From NCBI RefSeq assembly GCF_018860965.1, contig NZ_JAHKQF010000013.1:124001-188000 (forward strand): a stretch of 64,000 bases of DNA, read 5' to 3'. Positions 57,201-64,000 of the stretch are shown one piece after another (the stretch's first letter is position 1; every line of letters starts with the position of its first letter). A program made the position numbers and the translations under genes. Below the pieces are notes generated by a model, which was not told where the DNA came from, did not search any database, and saw only the letters and a list, made by a program, of their open reading frames with translations. The stretch comes from Alteromonas sp. C1M14. GTDB taxonomy: Bacteria > Pseudomonadota > Gammaproteobacteria > Enterobacterales > Alteromonadaceae.

Positions 57201-57797
57201 TTACTTTTCCTGTTTGTTTTGTGCGCGTTTTCGTAGTTGCTGTGTTTGCACATGGAGGCTTGCACGTACAAGTAGCTCCTGATCTTGCTCTCTAATACTA
57301 CGAAAAATAAAGGCTATATGGTAACTGTCCTCTTCTTGCTGGCAAGTGATAACTTCACCAAAACAGTAAACCGCTGCCGCTTCTTCACTGAGAAACAGCT
57401 TTAGTTCCGCATTTGTACCAATTTCAAAGGGGGTAGGAGATTCAACCACCACGCCACCACCACCGAATTTGACACTTTTGAAACGGCGTTGCTCATCATC
57501 CTGCTGTTGCAGAATGTATGACATCATCAAATCAATTTTACGGGCTTGATGATTTAAATATTCTGTAAGCGCGGCAGCCTGTTCACCTAAGTGTCTTAAG
57601 GGGCGTAATGCTTGCGCTTCGATGGATGCCATCTCGCCGGCAATACGAAACGCGTAGGGCATGGCATTTTCCAGTTCGTGACTATCCGGTACTGGCGTTG
57701 ACCCATCTAACGGCACAATATTGATGGGTAAATCATGGGCAATCATGAAAAATTCGTCGAATTGCGCCTGTTTATCGGCCAAGGTCTGTGTATCCAT
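57201..57797 (-). CDS. PilZ domain protein
   Basis: About 198 residues. The N-terminal half is helical (YAFRIAGEMASIEAQALRPL). The C-terminal half looks like a PilZ barrel: DEQRRFKSVKFGGGGVVVES carries an R at the start and a VKFGGGG turn, instead of the full RxxxR...DxSxxG c-di-GMP motif, and FRSIREQDQELLVR closes it. It may bind c-di-GMP weakly or use a degenerate site. ATG 57797 is preferred to the TTG one codon earlier, as AGGA lies six bases before it. It is upstream of mfd on the same strand. Confidence 0.65.
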   Translation of the reverse strand: MDTQTLADKQAQFDEFFMIAHDLPINIVPLDGSTPVPDSHELENAMPYAFRIAGEMASIEAQALRPLRHLGEQAAALTEYLNHQARKIDLMMSYILQQQDDEQRRFKSVKFGGGGVVVESPTPFEIGTNAELKLFLSEEAAAVYCFGEVITCQQEEDSYHIAFIFRSIREQDQELLVRASLHVQTQQLRKRAQNKQEK

Positions 57798-57946
57798 CAA
57801 TTTCCTGCTACATCAATCTTGTACGTCGTTAAGCTTACACGTAGTATACTCACTTTACTAATATGACCGCTAATCATTCACCGATTGTTTCCCCCATCAC
57901 CTTAGTCTGGTGACGTTGATATTAAAACACAGGGCAACGAGTTTAC

Positions 57947-59143
57947 ATGTTTCAACCCGTTTCGGCTTTTCTCGCTTATCGCTATTCCACAGCTAGCAAA
58001 CAAAATAGTTTTGTTGCATTTATCAATCTTTTTTCTGTCGCAGGCATTGCGCTAGGGCTGATGGCGCTGATTATTGTGCTTTCGGTCATGAATGGCTTTG
58101 AAGGTCAGCTCAAGCAGCGGGTATTAGGTATTTTGCCTCATGTTGTTGTGCATGAGGCGCCACAAAACGTGGATGTAACAGCCCAGCCTAATGTGACTAA
58201 AGTTATGCCGTTCTTGGAATCTGAAGGCGTCATACAAGCGCGAACTGGGCTTAGAGGTGTTCAAATCCAAGGTGTGGAACCTGAAGCCATGGCCAATAGT
58301 GTGGTGGACAAACATACCCTTGTAGGCGGCTTTAAAGAGTTATCAGCCGGTAGCTTTAGGATCATGATTGGACGGGCTTTATCCGTTCAATTAGATATAA
58401 GGCCCGGGGATCAGCTTCGTTTATTAGTGGCTGGTGCCAGCGTGTATACCCCCTTTGGACGTATGCCAAGTCAGCGTCTTGTGGAAGTGGCGGGCCTTTT
58501 TAACGTGGGCTCTCAATTAGACGATAAAGTCATTTTTATGCATGTCGATGATCTCAAGCGTTTGCTTCGGCGCAGTGCCAATTCTCCTACCTATACCCGT
58601 TTATTTCTTGATGATGCCTTTAACTACAAAGGGGTAGTAGATAGTTTAAATGAACAAGGGCTAACCACTGATAATTGGCGGGCTCGGCAAGGCCCATTGT
58701 TTGATGCGGTGAAAATGGAAAAGAACATGATGTTTATGATGTTGCTGCTTATTATTGCCGTGGCAGCGTTTAATATCGTGTCGGCGTTAGTGATGGTGGT
58801 GACCGAAAAGCAAGGGGATATTGCGATTCTACAAACCCAAGGAATGGATGAATACAAAATAATGTCGGTCTTTTTGCTCAACGGCGTGTTTAATGGCATA
58901 AAAGGGGCAGCCATTGGCTTGGTGCTTGGCGTCCTTGTGGTTACGCAACTGAATACGGTACTGGATGTATTGAACATTCACTTGGCCCTTGCCGTGGACG
59001 GACAGGGGGTACCGGTGGATCTTCAATGGCATCAAGTGTTAATTGTGACATTGTTCTCTTTAGGCTTATGTTTGCTAGCCAGTGTTTATCCGGCAAGAAG
59101 AGCGATGAAAGTGCAGCCGGCCGATGCCTTACAAAACGAGTAG
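57947..59143 (+). CDS. lolC: LolC/LolE-family lipoprotein-releasing permease
   Basis: The 398-residue inner-membrane protein has one N-terminal helix (about 22-48, FINLFSVAGIALGLMALIIV), a large periplasmic domain (about 50-260), and three C-terminal helices. SVMNGFEGQLKQRVLGILPH and ending VYPARRAMKVQPADALQNE are typical of LolC/LolE. The complex with LolD pulls outer-membrane lipoproteins out of the inner membrane. The usual next genes lolD and lolE are missing; a phosphoribosyltransferase gene follows at 100 bases. Confidence 0.9.
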   Translation: MFQPVSAFLAYRYSTASKQNSFVAFINLFSVAGIALGLMALIIVLSVMNGFEGQLKQRVLGILPHVVVHEAPQNVDVTAQPNVTKVMPFLESEGVIQARTGLRGVQIQGVEPEAMANSVVDKHTLVGGFKELSAGSFRIMIGRALSVQLDIRPGDQLRLLVAGASVYTPFGRMPSQRLVEVAGLFNVGSQLDDKVIFMHVDDLKRLLRRSANSPTYTRLFLDDAFNYKGVVDSLNEQGLTTDNWRARQGPLFDAVKMEKNMMFMMLLLIIAVAAFNIVSALVMVVTEKQGDIAILQTQGMDEYKIMSVFLLNGVFNGIKGAAIGLVLGVLVVTQLNTVLDVLNIHLALAVDGQGVPVDLQWHQVLIVTLFSLGLCLLASVYPARRAMKVQPADALQNE

Positions 59144-59244
59144 CCATAATCGGCCTTTGCGCTGACCAAATGGTTAATTAAACGTGCAAATATGCGCAAT
59201 TTTAACTATACTTCGGCCTCTTTATATTTGGCCGGAAAGACGTT

Positions 59245-59808
59245 ATGAATAAAAACTTTATTACTTCTCAATCACTCCTTGAAGATTCCTTTCGGCTGGC
59301 AGCAATGGTGTATGAAGACGGCTTTCGTCCAGATTTTATCATCGGTATCTGGCGTGGTGGCGCGCCGATAGGTATTGCCGTACAAGAATTCTTTGAATTT
59401 AAAGACACTCCTACAGATCATATTGCTGTTAGAACCTCGTCTTACTATGGGATTAACCAACAGGCGAAGGAAATTCGTGTTCATGGCCTGCATTATTTGG
59501 TGGAAAATGCCAATGCAGATGACAAATTGCTGATTGTTGATGATGTTTTCGATTCAGGCCGAAGTGTTGATGCACTGATTAAGCAAGTTCGAAATCTTAT
59601 GCGATTAAACATGCCAAAAGATATTCGTATCGCGTGCCCGTGGTATAAACCGCAAAATAATAAAACGGATATTGTGCCCGATTATTACGTTAATACCAGT
59701 GATGAATGGTTGGTTTTCCCCCATGAAATTGCAGGGTTAAGCGAAGAAGAAATTCGAGCGGGTAAGACGGAACTGTCTGGCGTTATGGACGTGTTGTTCA
59801 ATAAGTAA
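59245..59808 (+). CDS. Phosphoribosyltransferase (hypoxanthine PRTase-like)
   Basis: The 187-residue cytoplasmic protein has the PRPP-binding loop LLIVDDVFDSGRSVDALIKQ and the type I PRTase start DFIIGIWRGGAPIGIAVQEF. The C-terminal hood includes YVNTSDEWLVFPHEIAG. It resembles the COG2236 group, annotated as hypoxanthine or xanthine phosphoribosyltransferase-like. The likely role is purine base salvage to nucleotides, the opposite fate to the catabolic island at 13-39 kb. GGAAAG precedes the ATG by five bases. Confidence 0.85.
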   Translation: MNKNFITSQSLLEDSFRLAAMVYEDGFRPDFIIGIWRGGAPIGIAVQEFFEFKDTPTDHIAVRTSSYYGINQQAKEIRVHGLHYLVENANADDKLLIVDDVFDSGRSVDALIKQVRNLMRLNMPKDIRIACPWYKPQNNKTDIVPDYYVNTSDEWLVFPHEIAGLSEEEIRAGKTELSGVMDVLFNK

Positions 59809-59834
59809 AGTAACTCATCTTATCTAATGTGCGC

Positions 59835-59868
59835 CGGCCTTTCGGTCTTGGGCGCACAGTCTCCTGCC
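59835..59868. terminator. Hairpin between convergent genes, possible terminator
   Basis: TGTGCGCC and GGCGCACA form an 8-bp stem around a loop of about 17 bases in the 68-base gap between convergent genes. The T tract is missing, so efficiency is doubtful. Confidence 0.4.
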
Positions 59869-59876
59869 TTAATCGT

Positions 59877-60521
59877 TTATTTGCCGTCAATATAGAACTT
59901 GTCGTGAAAGGTGTAGATCCATTCAGGCTTGTAAATGGTCAGTAGCGTCATTGTCATACCATTAAGTAACCCTTCGGGAAACAGTAGCAAGGGGATAAGT
60001 ATCAGATAATTGTCACGGACAATTCCCCAACTGTAATGCCCGTCCAGCACAAAATAACCGGAAAGTAAGGTCATTTTTAATGCAATGATCAAGGCGCCGG
60101 GGAAAAAAGCACAAACAAAAATGTACACGAAAAGATTTCTGGGAATTTTGTGAAAGGCAAGCATAAACAGGGCATAGCACACGGCAATCGGCACTATCAG
60201 GCCGAGTAAGCCATTTACCCCAAACATGGCCCAACCATCTTGGTGAACGAGGGTGGTTCCCAATAGCGCCACGCTTGCGGCGATAATGGCCCAGCGAAAG
60301 CCTACAGTAAGAGCGAGGGCCGGCAACCACAGAAAATGCACATCTAAGCCGGTAAAAATACCTACTCTGAAAATCCAAAGAAAGAACATCAAAGCAGTAA
60401 ACCCGAAAATGATGTGCTGTCTTCGTGTATTTGCTAGTAACGATGACCAGGATACCTGCTTACCAATATAGATAAGCAGTGCGCCATAGATAACCAAACA
60501 AATAAGCTGAAGTGTGGTCAC
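59877..60521 (-). CDS. ECF-type (CbiM-like) transporter membrane component
   Basis: A 214-residue protein with six to seven helices: GALLIYIGKQVSWSSLLANT, IIFGFTALMFFLWIFRVGIF, and LLGLIVPIAVCYALFMLAF among them. DVHFLWLPALALTVGFRWAI and FPEGLLNGMTMTLL match the CbiM/EcfS-like family often annotated as energy-coupling factor transporter permease. Substrate (a metal or vitamin) is unknown and no ATPase genes are adjacent. It lies 12 bases after xthA and is probably cotranscribed. Confidence 0.75.
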   Translation of the reverse strand: MTTLQLICLVIYGALLIYIGKQVSWSSLLANTRRQHIIFGFTALMFFLWIFRVGIFTGLDVHFLWLPALALTVGFRWAIIAASVALLGTTLVHQDGWAMFGVNGLLGLIVPIAVCYALFMLAFHKIPRNLFVYIFVCAFFPGALIIALKMTLLSGYFVLDGHYSWGIVRDNYLILIPLLLFPEGLLNGMTMTLLTIYKPEWIYTFHDKFYIDGK

Positions 60522-60533
60522 GTCTGTCGCCTG

Positions 60534-61343
60534 TTATAAATCGTAAGTGGCCCAGATTGGGGCGTGATCAGAGGGTTTTTCAATTCCTCTTAATTCATAA
60601 TCGATACCCGTTTCAACCAGGGTGTTATGTACTTTTTCCGTACCCAAAATATGATCGATACGCAGGCCACGGTTATCATTAAACCCTTTAGAGCGATAAT
60701 CGAACCAACTAAACTGATCGTTCACATCGGGGTGTTGAGCGCGGAAGCTGTCGGTTAGCCCCCACCGATATAAGGTTTGGAGCCAGCTTCGTTCTTCCGG
60801 TAAAAACGAACATTTGCCGGTGCGCAGCCATCGTTTTTGATTATCTGGACCGATACCAATATCAATGTCTTCAGGGGAAATATTTAAGTCACCCATGATA
60901 ATGACGTTTTCTTCAGGGCTGAGTTCAGTGGTGAGATAGCCCATTAGATCGGCGTAAAACTTTCGCTTGGCCGGATATTTGGTTTCATGTTTTTCGTTTT
61001 CCCCTTGGGGAAAATAACCGTTAAGTATATGAACCGGCTCACCGTTTTTGTTTTCCAGTTCTACCATTATCATTCGACGCTGAGCGTCTTGCTCGTCGGT
61101 GGGAAAACCACGTTGTACCGATTTAGGGGCGTGCTTGGTGAGCATAGCCACGCCATAGTGACTTTTTTGCCCATGATAAAAAACGTGATAGCCCATGGCT
61201 TCAACCGCTTCTACAGGAAATTGTTCATCATGTACTTTGATTTCCTGAAGCCCAATCACGTCAGGCTGATGTTTTTCTATAAGCGCGGCAAGCTGATGCA
61301 GTCGGGCTCGGATACCATTGATATTAAAAGAAACGACTTTCAT
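60534..61343 (-). CDS. xthA: Exodeoxyribonuclease III
   Basis: The 269-residue enzyme is an AP endonuclease and 3'-5' exonuclease for base excision repair. Catalytic motifs are [35 protein letters not shown] (metal Glu), [15 protein letters not shown] (Asp-x-Asn), LRIDHILGT and the catalytic His in [14 protein letters not shown]. Length matches the E. coli enzyme. No signal peptide is present. Confidence 0.97.
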   Translation of the reverse strand: MKVVSFNINGIRARLHQLAALIEKHQPDVIGLQEIKVHDEQFPVEAVEAMGYHVFYHGQKSHYGVAMLTKHAPKSVQRGFPTDEQDAQRRMIMVELENKNGEPVHILNGYFPQGENEKHETKYPAKRKFYADLMGYLTTELSPEENVIIMGDLNISPEDIDIGIGPDNQKRWLRTGKCSFLPEERSWLQTLYRWGLTDSFRAQHPDVNDQFSWFDYRSKGFNDNRGLRIDHILGTEKVHNTLVETGIDYELRGIEKPSDHAPIWATYDL

Positions 61344-61405
61344 TGTTTGGGGTTATTCCTTCATTGTTAAACGGAAAAATAATAGATGAAATGCCAAGGC
61401 GACCT

Positions 61406-62002
61406 TCATTGTGATACCTCAAATGAAGTATTAAGGCGACGCCCTGTCAGTTGTAAGCCTAAAAATAATTGTTCAGCCATTTCGCTAACCTCAGAATAGG
61501 TAACCGGATTTGTGCTGAGGTAAGCATTGACTTGTTGCTGCCATTGGGCCCATTTCATGCCCAGCGTGGCCATACCCGAGTAGTAGCTAATGGGCAAATC
61601 TGCATCGTGGTGCTGCAACCACTTGCTGATAATACTGCCTCCCATGGAAGACCCCATAATGACATAGGTGCACGCTAATGCATTGGCAAAGTTTATGTTT
61701 TTTGCGGGCAATGCAAACGCTATAGGCAAAGGGCTGGATTTTCCAAGCGCAGAGAGATCCGCATTAATAAGCTCAATTGGCGTTTGTGGGTTTAATTCAC
61801 CCCGTAATGACAAAGGAAGCGAGACACAATAGGGCAAGCAATATTGATGAAACGCGTGAAGCGTCAGCAATCCGTTTTTGTAGTGGGTACTGTTGAAAAC
61901 ACCGGCCTTAAAATAAGTATTAAAGGGGTAGCTATTTTCCAAAGAACGGTGTGCTTTGTGGGTATTTTCTTTCAAGTAAGAAAACAGGTTATTCATATTC
62001 AT
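61406..62002 (-). CDS. Biliverdin-producing heme oxygenase
   Basis: About 198 residues of a heme oxygenase fold. The proximal heme His lies in KENTHKAHRSLENSYPF, near residue 18, and the distal helix has the flexible glycine stretch YVIMGSSMGGSIISKWL. The enzyme cuts heme to biliverdin, iron and CO. It is divergent from the bacteriophytochrome 78 bases away, so it probably makes the chromophore for that receptor rather than serving iron uptake. Start codon choice (ATG 62002 or 61996) is uncertain, as no strong Shine-Dalgarno is seen. Confidence 0.9.
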   Translation of the reverse strand: MNMNNLFSYLKENTHKAHRSLENSYPFNTYFKAGVFNSTHYKNGLLTLHAFHQYCLPYCVSLPLSLRGELNPQTPIELINADLSALGKSSPLPIAFALPAKNINFANALACTYVIMGSSMGGSIISKWLQHHDADLPISYYSGMATLGMKWAQWQQQVNAYLSTNPVTYSEVSEMAEQLFLGLQLTGRRLNTSFEVSQ

Positions 62003-62080
62003 CAATATGCCGTTCTGCTATTCTAAGAATCGAATTTATATTGCATCTTTGCATCATACAATATTGGTAATCTTGGATAC

Positions 62081-64000
62081 ATGGACAACAGTGAAAAAAA
62101 CACCGCACCGATGACAGTTGATCTGACGAACTGTGACCGTGAACCCATTCACTTATTGGGTAATATCCAACCTTTTGGGTGCTTCATTGCACTACGCTCA
62201 GATTGGATGGTGGCCTATTGTTCTGAGAATGTGAATCATTATTTGGGGCAGGATGCACAAGATGTCATCGGTAGCGCACTAAAAAACTGGTTCGATAGTA
62301 CCACCATGCACAGTATACGTACGGCTTTACAGTCAGCGATTATCACTGGGCGAAACGAACGTATTTTTGATCAAAAGATTGCCGAAACTGGCTTAGATAT
62401 TGATATATCTGTGCATCACAATGGTCAATTTATCATTGTAGAGTGCGAAGCGTTCAACGATCAGCGTACACCCGATGTGCAGTTTGTGCGCTCCTTGCTT
62501 ACCCAATTTTATTGTGCCAACGATAGCCAGGCACTCATCGAAATGGTTACCCAACAACTGCAATTAATAACCGGTTACGACAGGGTTATGGTTTATCGCT
62601 TTTTACCTGATGGGGCCGGCGAGGTCATTGCAGAGAGTAAACAGTATGATGTGTCTTCGTATTTAGGCTTACGGTATCCCGCTTCAGATATCCCCAAACA
62701 AGCGCGCAAACTGTACGTAAAAAATTTACTTCGCGTGATTGGCGATGTAGACGCTACGGTAGTACCCATTTTGCCCCCTAATCGCCATGCAGAAGAGCAG
62801 GTGGATTTGTCGTTTTCCACGCTGCGTGCGGTATCACCAATACATATTGAATATTTAAAAAACATGGGGGTTAACGCCTCTATGTCTATTTCTATTATTG
62901 TTAACGGTAAGCTATGGGGCTTGTTTGCCTGTCATCATTACAGTGCCAAAGTGCCGTCCTATTTTCAGCGTACCGAATTAGAATTGTTTGCAGAAGTTTT
63001 TGCGCTGGAGCTTTCCTCCCGCCTTATGCAAGAGCGGGAAATAGAGAGTACCCGGGCTCGGCAGTTGCATAATAATATGATTTCAACCATGTCGTCTTCT
63101 GGCGGTTTGCTTGACAGTATTGTTGAGCAGTTCGGTGTGTTTAACGACCTGATAAACAGTGACGGTATTGCGGTTATTGTGGATGGAAAAGCAAAAAGTC
63201 GTGGCCTTGGGTTAGAAAAAGACATGCTAAAACAATTGTGTCGCCGGCTAAATACACTCTCAGCCAGCGAGGTGTCTTACATTCACTCATTGGCGGAATT
63301 TATGCCCGGTTATGAAACCGATTTACATCAGGTTGCTGGTGTGTTGGCCATTCCAATTTCGAAAACGCCACGGGACTATTTGTTGTTTTTTCGCCAAGGT
63401 GAAACGCAAACGGTCAATTGGGCGGGAAACCCGCAAAAAGCGGTGACATTAGGACCCAATGGGGGGCGTTTAACGCCTCGCAGCAGTTTTGCAGTTTGGC
63501 AACAAACCCATTCAGACAGTTGTCGTCATTGGAGCGAGCAAGAGCAACATGATGCAGAATCGTTGCGTGTAACGTTACTTGAGGTCATGATTCGGTTTGC
63601 CCAAGAACGGGAATCTATTCGACTTCAAGCGGCCAGAAAGCACGAAATCCTGATTTCAGAGCTTAACCACCGAGTGCGTAATATTCTTAATCTGGTTAAT
63701 GCTGTTGTTGCCCAAACTGAAAAACAGGGTAGAACCCTTAGTGAATTTATTGGCGTTTTGACGGGGCGATTGTTTGCCTTGGCATCGGCCCATGATCAGC
63801 TTACCGCGTCCCAATGGTCAGATGTATCTTTTAAATCCTTGTTGGAAACAGAGATACAGGCCTATGTGAATACTTTCAACAAAATCGAGTTAATTGGTGA
63901 TGAGGTCAGGCTCTCTCCGTATGCCGCCACGCCATTGGTGTTGGTGTTTCATGAAATGTTTACCAATGCGGCCAAATACGGCGCGTTGTCTGATAATCTG
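62081..64000 (+). CDS. bphP: Bacteriophytochrome sensor kinase (cut by window edge)
   Basis: The open frame from ATG 62081 gives 640 residues and continues beyond the window. Cys18 in VDLTNCDREPIHLLGNIQPF is the biliverdin attachment site. A PAS domain (about 20-130) is followed by GAF (about 140-310) with PASDIP at 200-205 and VSPIHIEY, then PHY (about 320-500) with the tongue motif PRSSF at 466-470. The kinase part has HRVRN with the phosphoacceptor His530, typical of HWE/HisKA_2 kinases, and the start of the ATPase N box (FHEMFTNAAKYGALS). It should sense red/far-red light. Confidence 0.95.
   Translation, partial: MDNSEKNTAPMTVDLTNCDREPIHLLGNIQPFGCFIALRSDWMVAYCSENVNHYLGQDAQDVIGSALKNWFDSTTMHSIRTALQSAIITGRNERIFDQKIAETGLDIDISVHHNGQFIIVECEAFNDQRTPDVQFVRSLLTQFYCANDSQALIEMVTQQLQLITGYDRVMVYRFLPDGAGEVIAESKQYDVSSYLGLRYPASDIPKQARKLYVKNLLRVIGDVDATVVPILPPNRHAEEQVDLSFSTLRAVSPIHIEYLKNMGVNASMSISIIVNGKLWGLFACHHYSAKVPSYFQRTELELFAEVFALELSSRLMQEREIESTRARQLHNNMISTMSSSGGLLDSIVEQFGVFNDLINSDGIAVIVDGKAKSRGLGLEKDMLKQLCRRLNTLSASEVSYIHSLAEFMPGYETDLHQVAGVLAIPISKTPRDYLLFFRQGETQTVNWAGNPQKAVTLGPNGGRLTPRSSFAVWQQTHSDSCRHWSEQEQHDAESLRVTLLEVMIRFAQERESIRLQAARKHEILISELNHRVRNILNLVNAVVAQTEKQGRTLSEFIGVLTGRLFALASAHDQLTASQWSDVSFKSLLETEIQAYVNTFNKIELIGDEVRLSPYAATPLVLVFHEMFTNAAKYGALSDNL

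Overview
The window looks like chromosomal DNA of a marine gammaproteobacterium close to Alteromonas (order Alteromonadales). This rests on the housekeeping order thrS-infC-rpmI-rplT followed by pheS-pheT-ihfA, on small families typical of that group (DUF3392, DUF3080, YaeQ, a CsiV-like protein next to mfd), and on a TonB-dependent receptor plus dCache chemoreceptor lifestyle. No taxonomic marker was searched; this is recognition only.

Layout. (1) 1-5.8 kb is an AT-rich scar of horizontal transfer: a partial glycosyltransferase, a tRNA 3' end that looks like an attachment site, decayed IS481-, IS3- and IS256-type transposases, a truncated P4-type integrase, a DUF1566 lipoprotein and an intact ORF with a C-terminal HEPN-like R-x4-H motif that may be an ApeA-like phage-defence protein. 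(2) 5.9-13.2 kb is ordinary chromosome: small conserved proteins, a flavin reductase-like protein, a Na+/H+ antiporter-type carrier, YaeQ, a chemoreceptor, a frameshifted SUKH-type gene and a GFA-type zinc protein. (3) 13.3-41.5 kb is a very complete purine salvage and catabolism island. (4) 41.6-62 kb is housekeeping: thrS, infC, rpmI, rplT, pheST, ihfA, mfd, a LolC-type permease and xthA. (5) 61.4-64 kb holds a heme oxygenase divergent from a bacteriophytochrome kinase that runs off the right edge.

How the purine island works (inference from families). A TonB-dependent receptor carrying an EF-hand-like loop would bring purine compounds into the periplasm. A secreted NUP-family protein and a secreted ADGF-like adenosine deaminase could process nucleosides there, and two NCS2-type permeases would import bases. 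In the cytoplasm an adenine-type deaminase and guanine deaminase feed hypoxanthine and xanthine to XdhABC. PuuD (membrane urate hydroxylase with a fused cytochrome c), UraH and UraD give allantoin, and PuuE opens it to allantoate. A second operon then carries allantoate amidohydrolase, a PucG-like ureidoglycine-glyoxylate aminotransferase (product oxalurate), an HpxW-like Ntn amidohydrolase and an amidase, so carbon probably leaves through oxalurate/oxamate to oxalate rather than through ureidoglycolate. A TauE-type permease and an orphan cupin sit in the same operon.

Two regulatory layers are visible. A RutR-like TetR repressor sits between xdhA and puuE, and a shared TGAC-N6-GTCA palindrome lies upstream of xdhABC, tetR-puuE, the AzgA-type permease, the TonB receptor (one mismatch) and the secreted adenosine deaminase. 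A different, perfect 30-bp palindrome lies over the likely promoter of the allantoate/oxalurate operon; the nearby RpiR-family regulator is its natural candidate binder. No CRISPR array or complete mobile element was seen.
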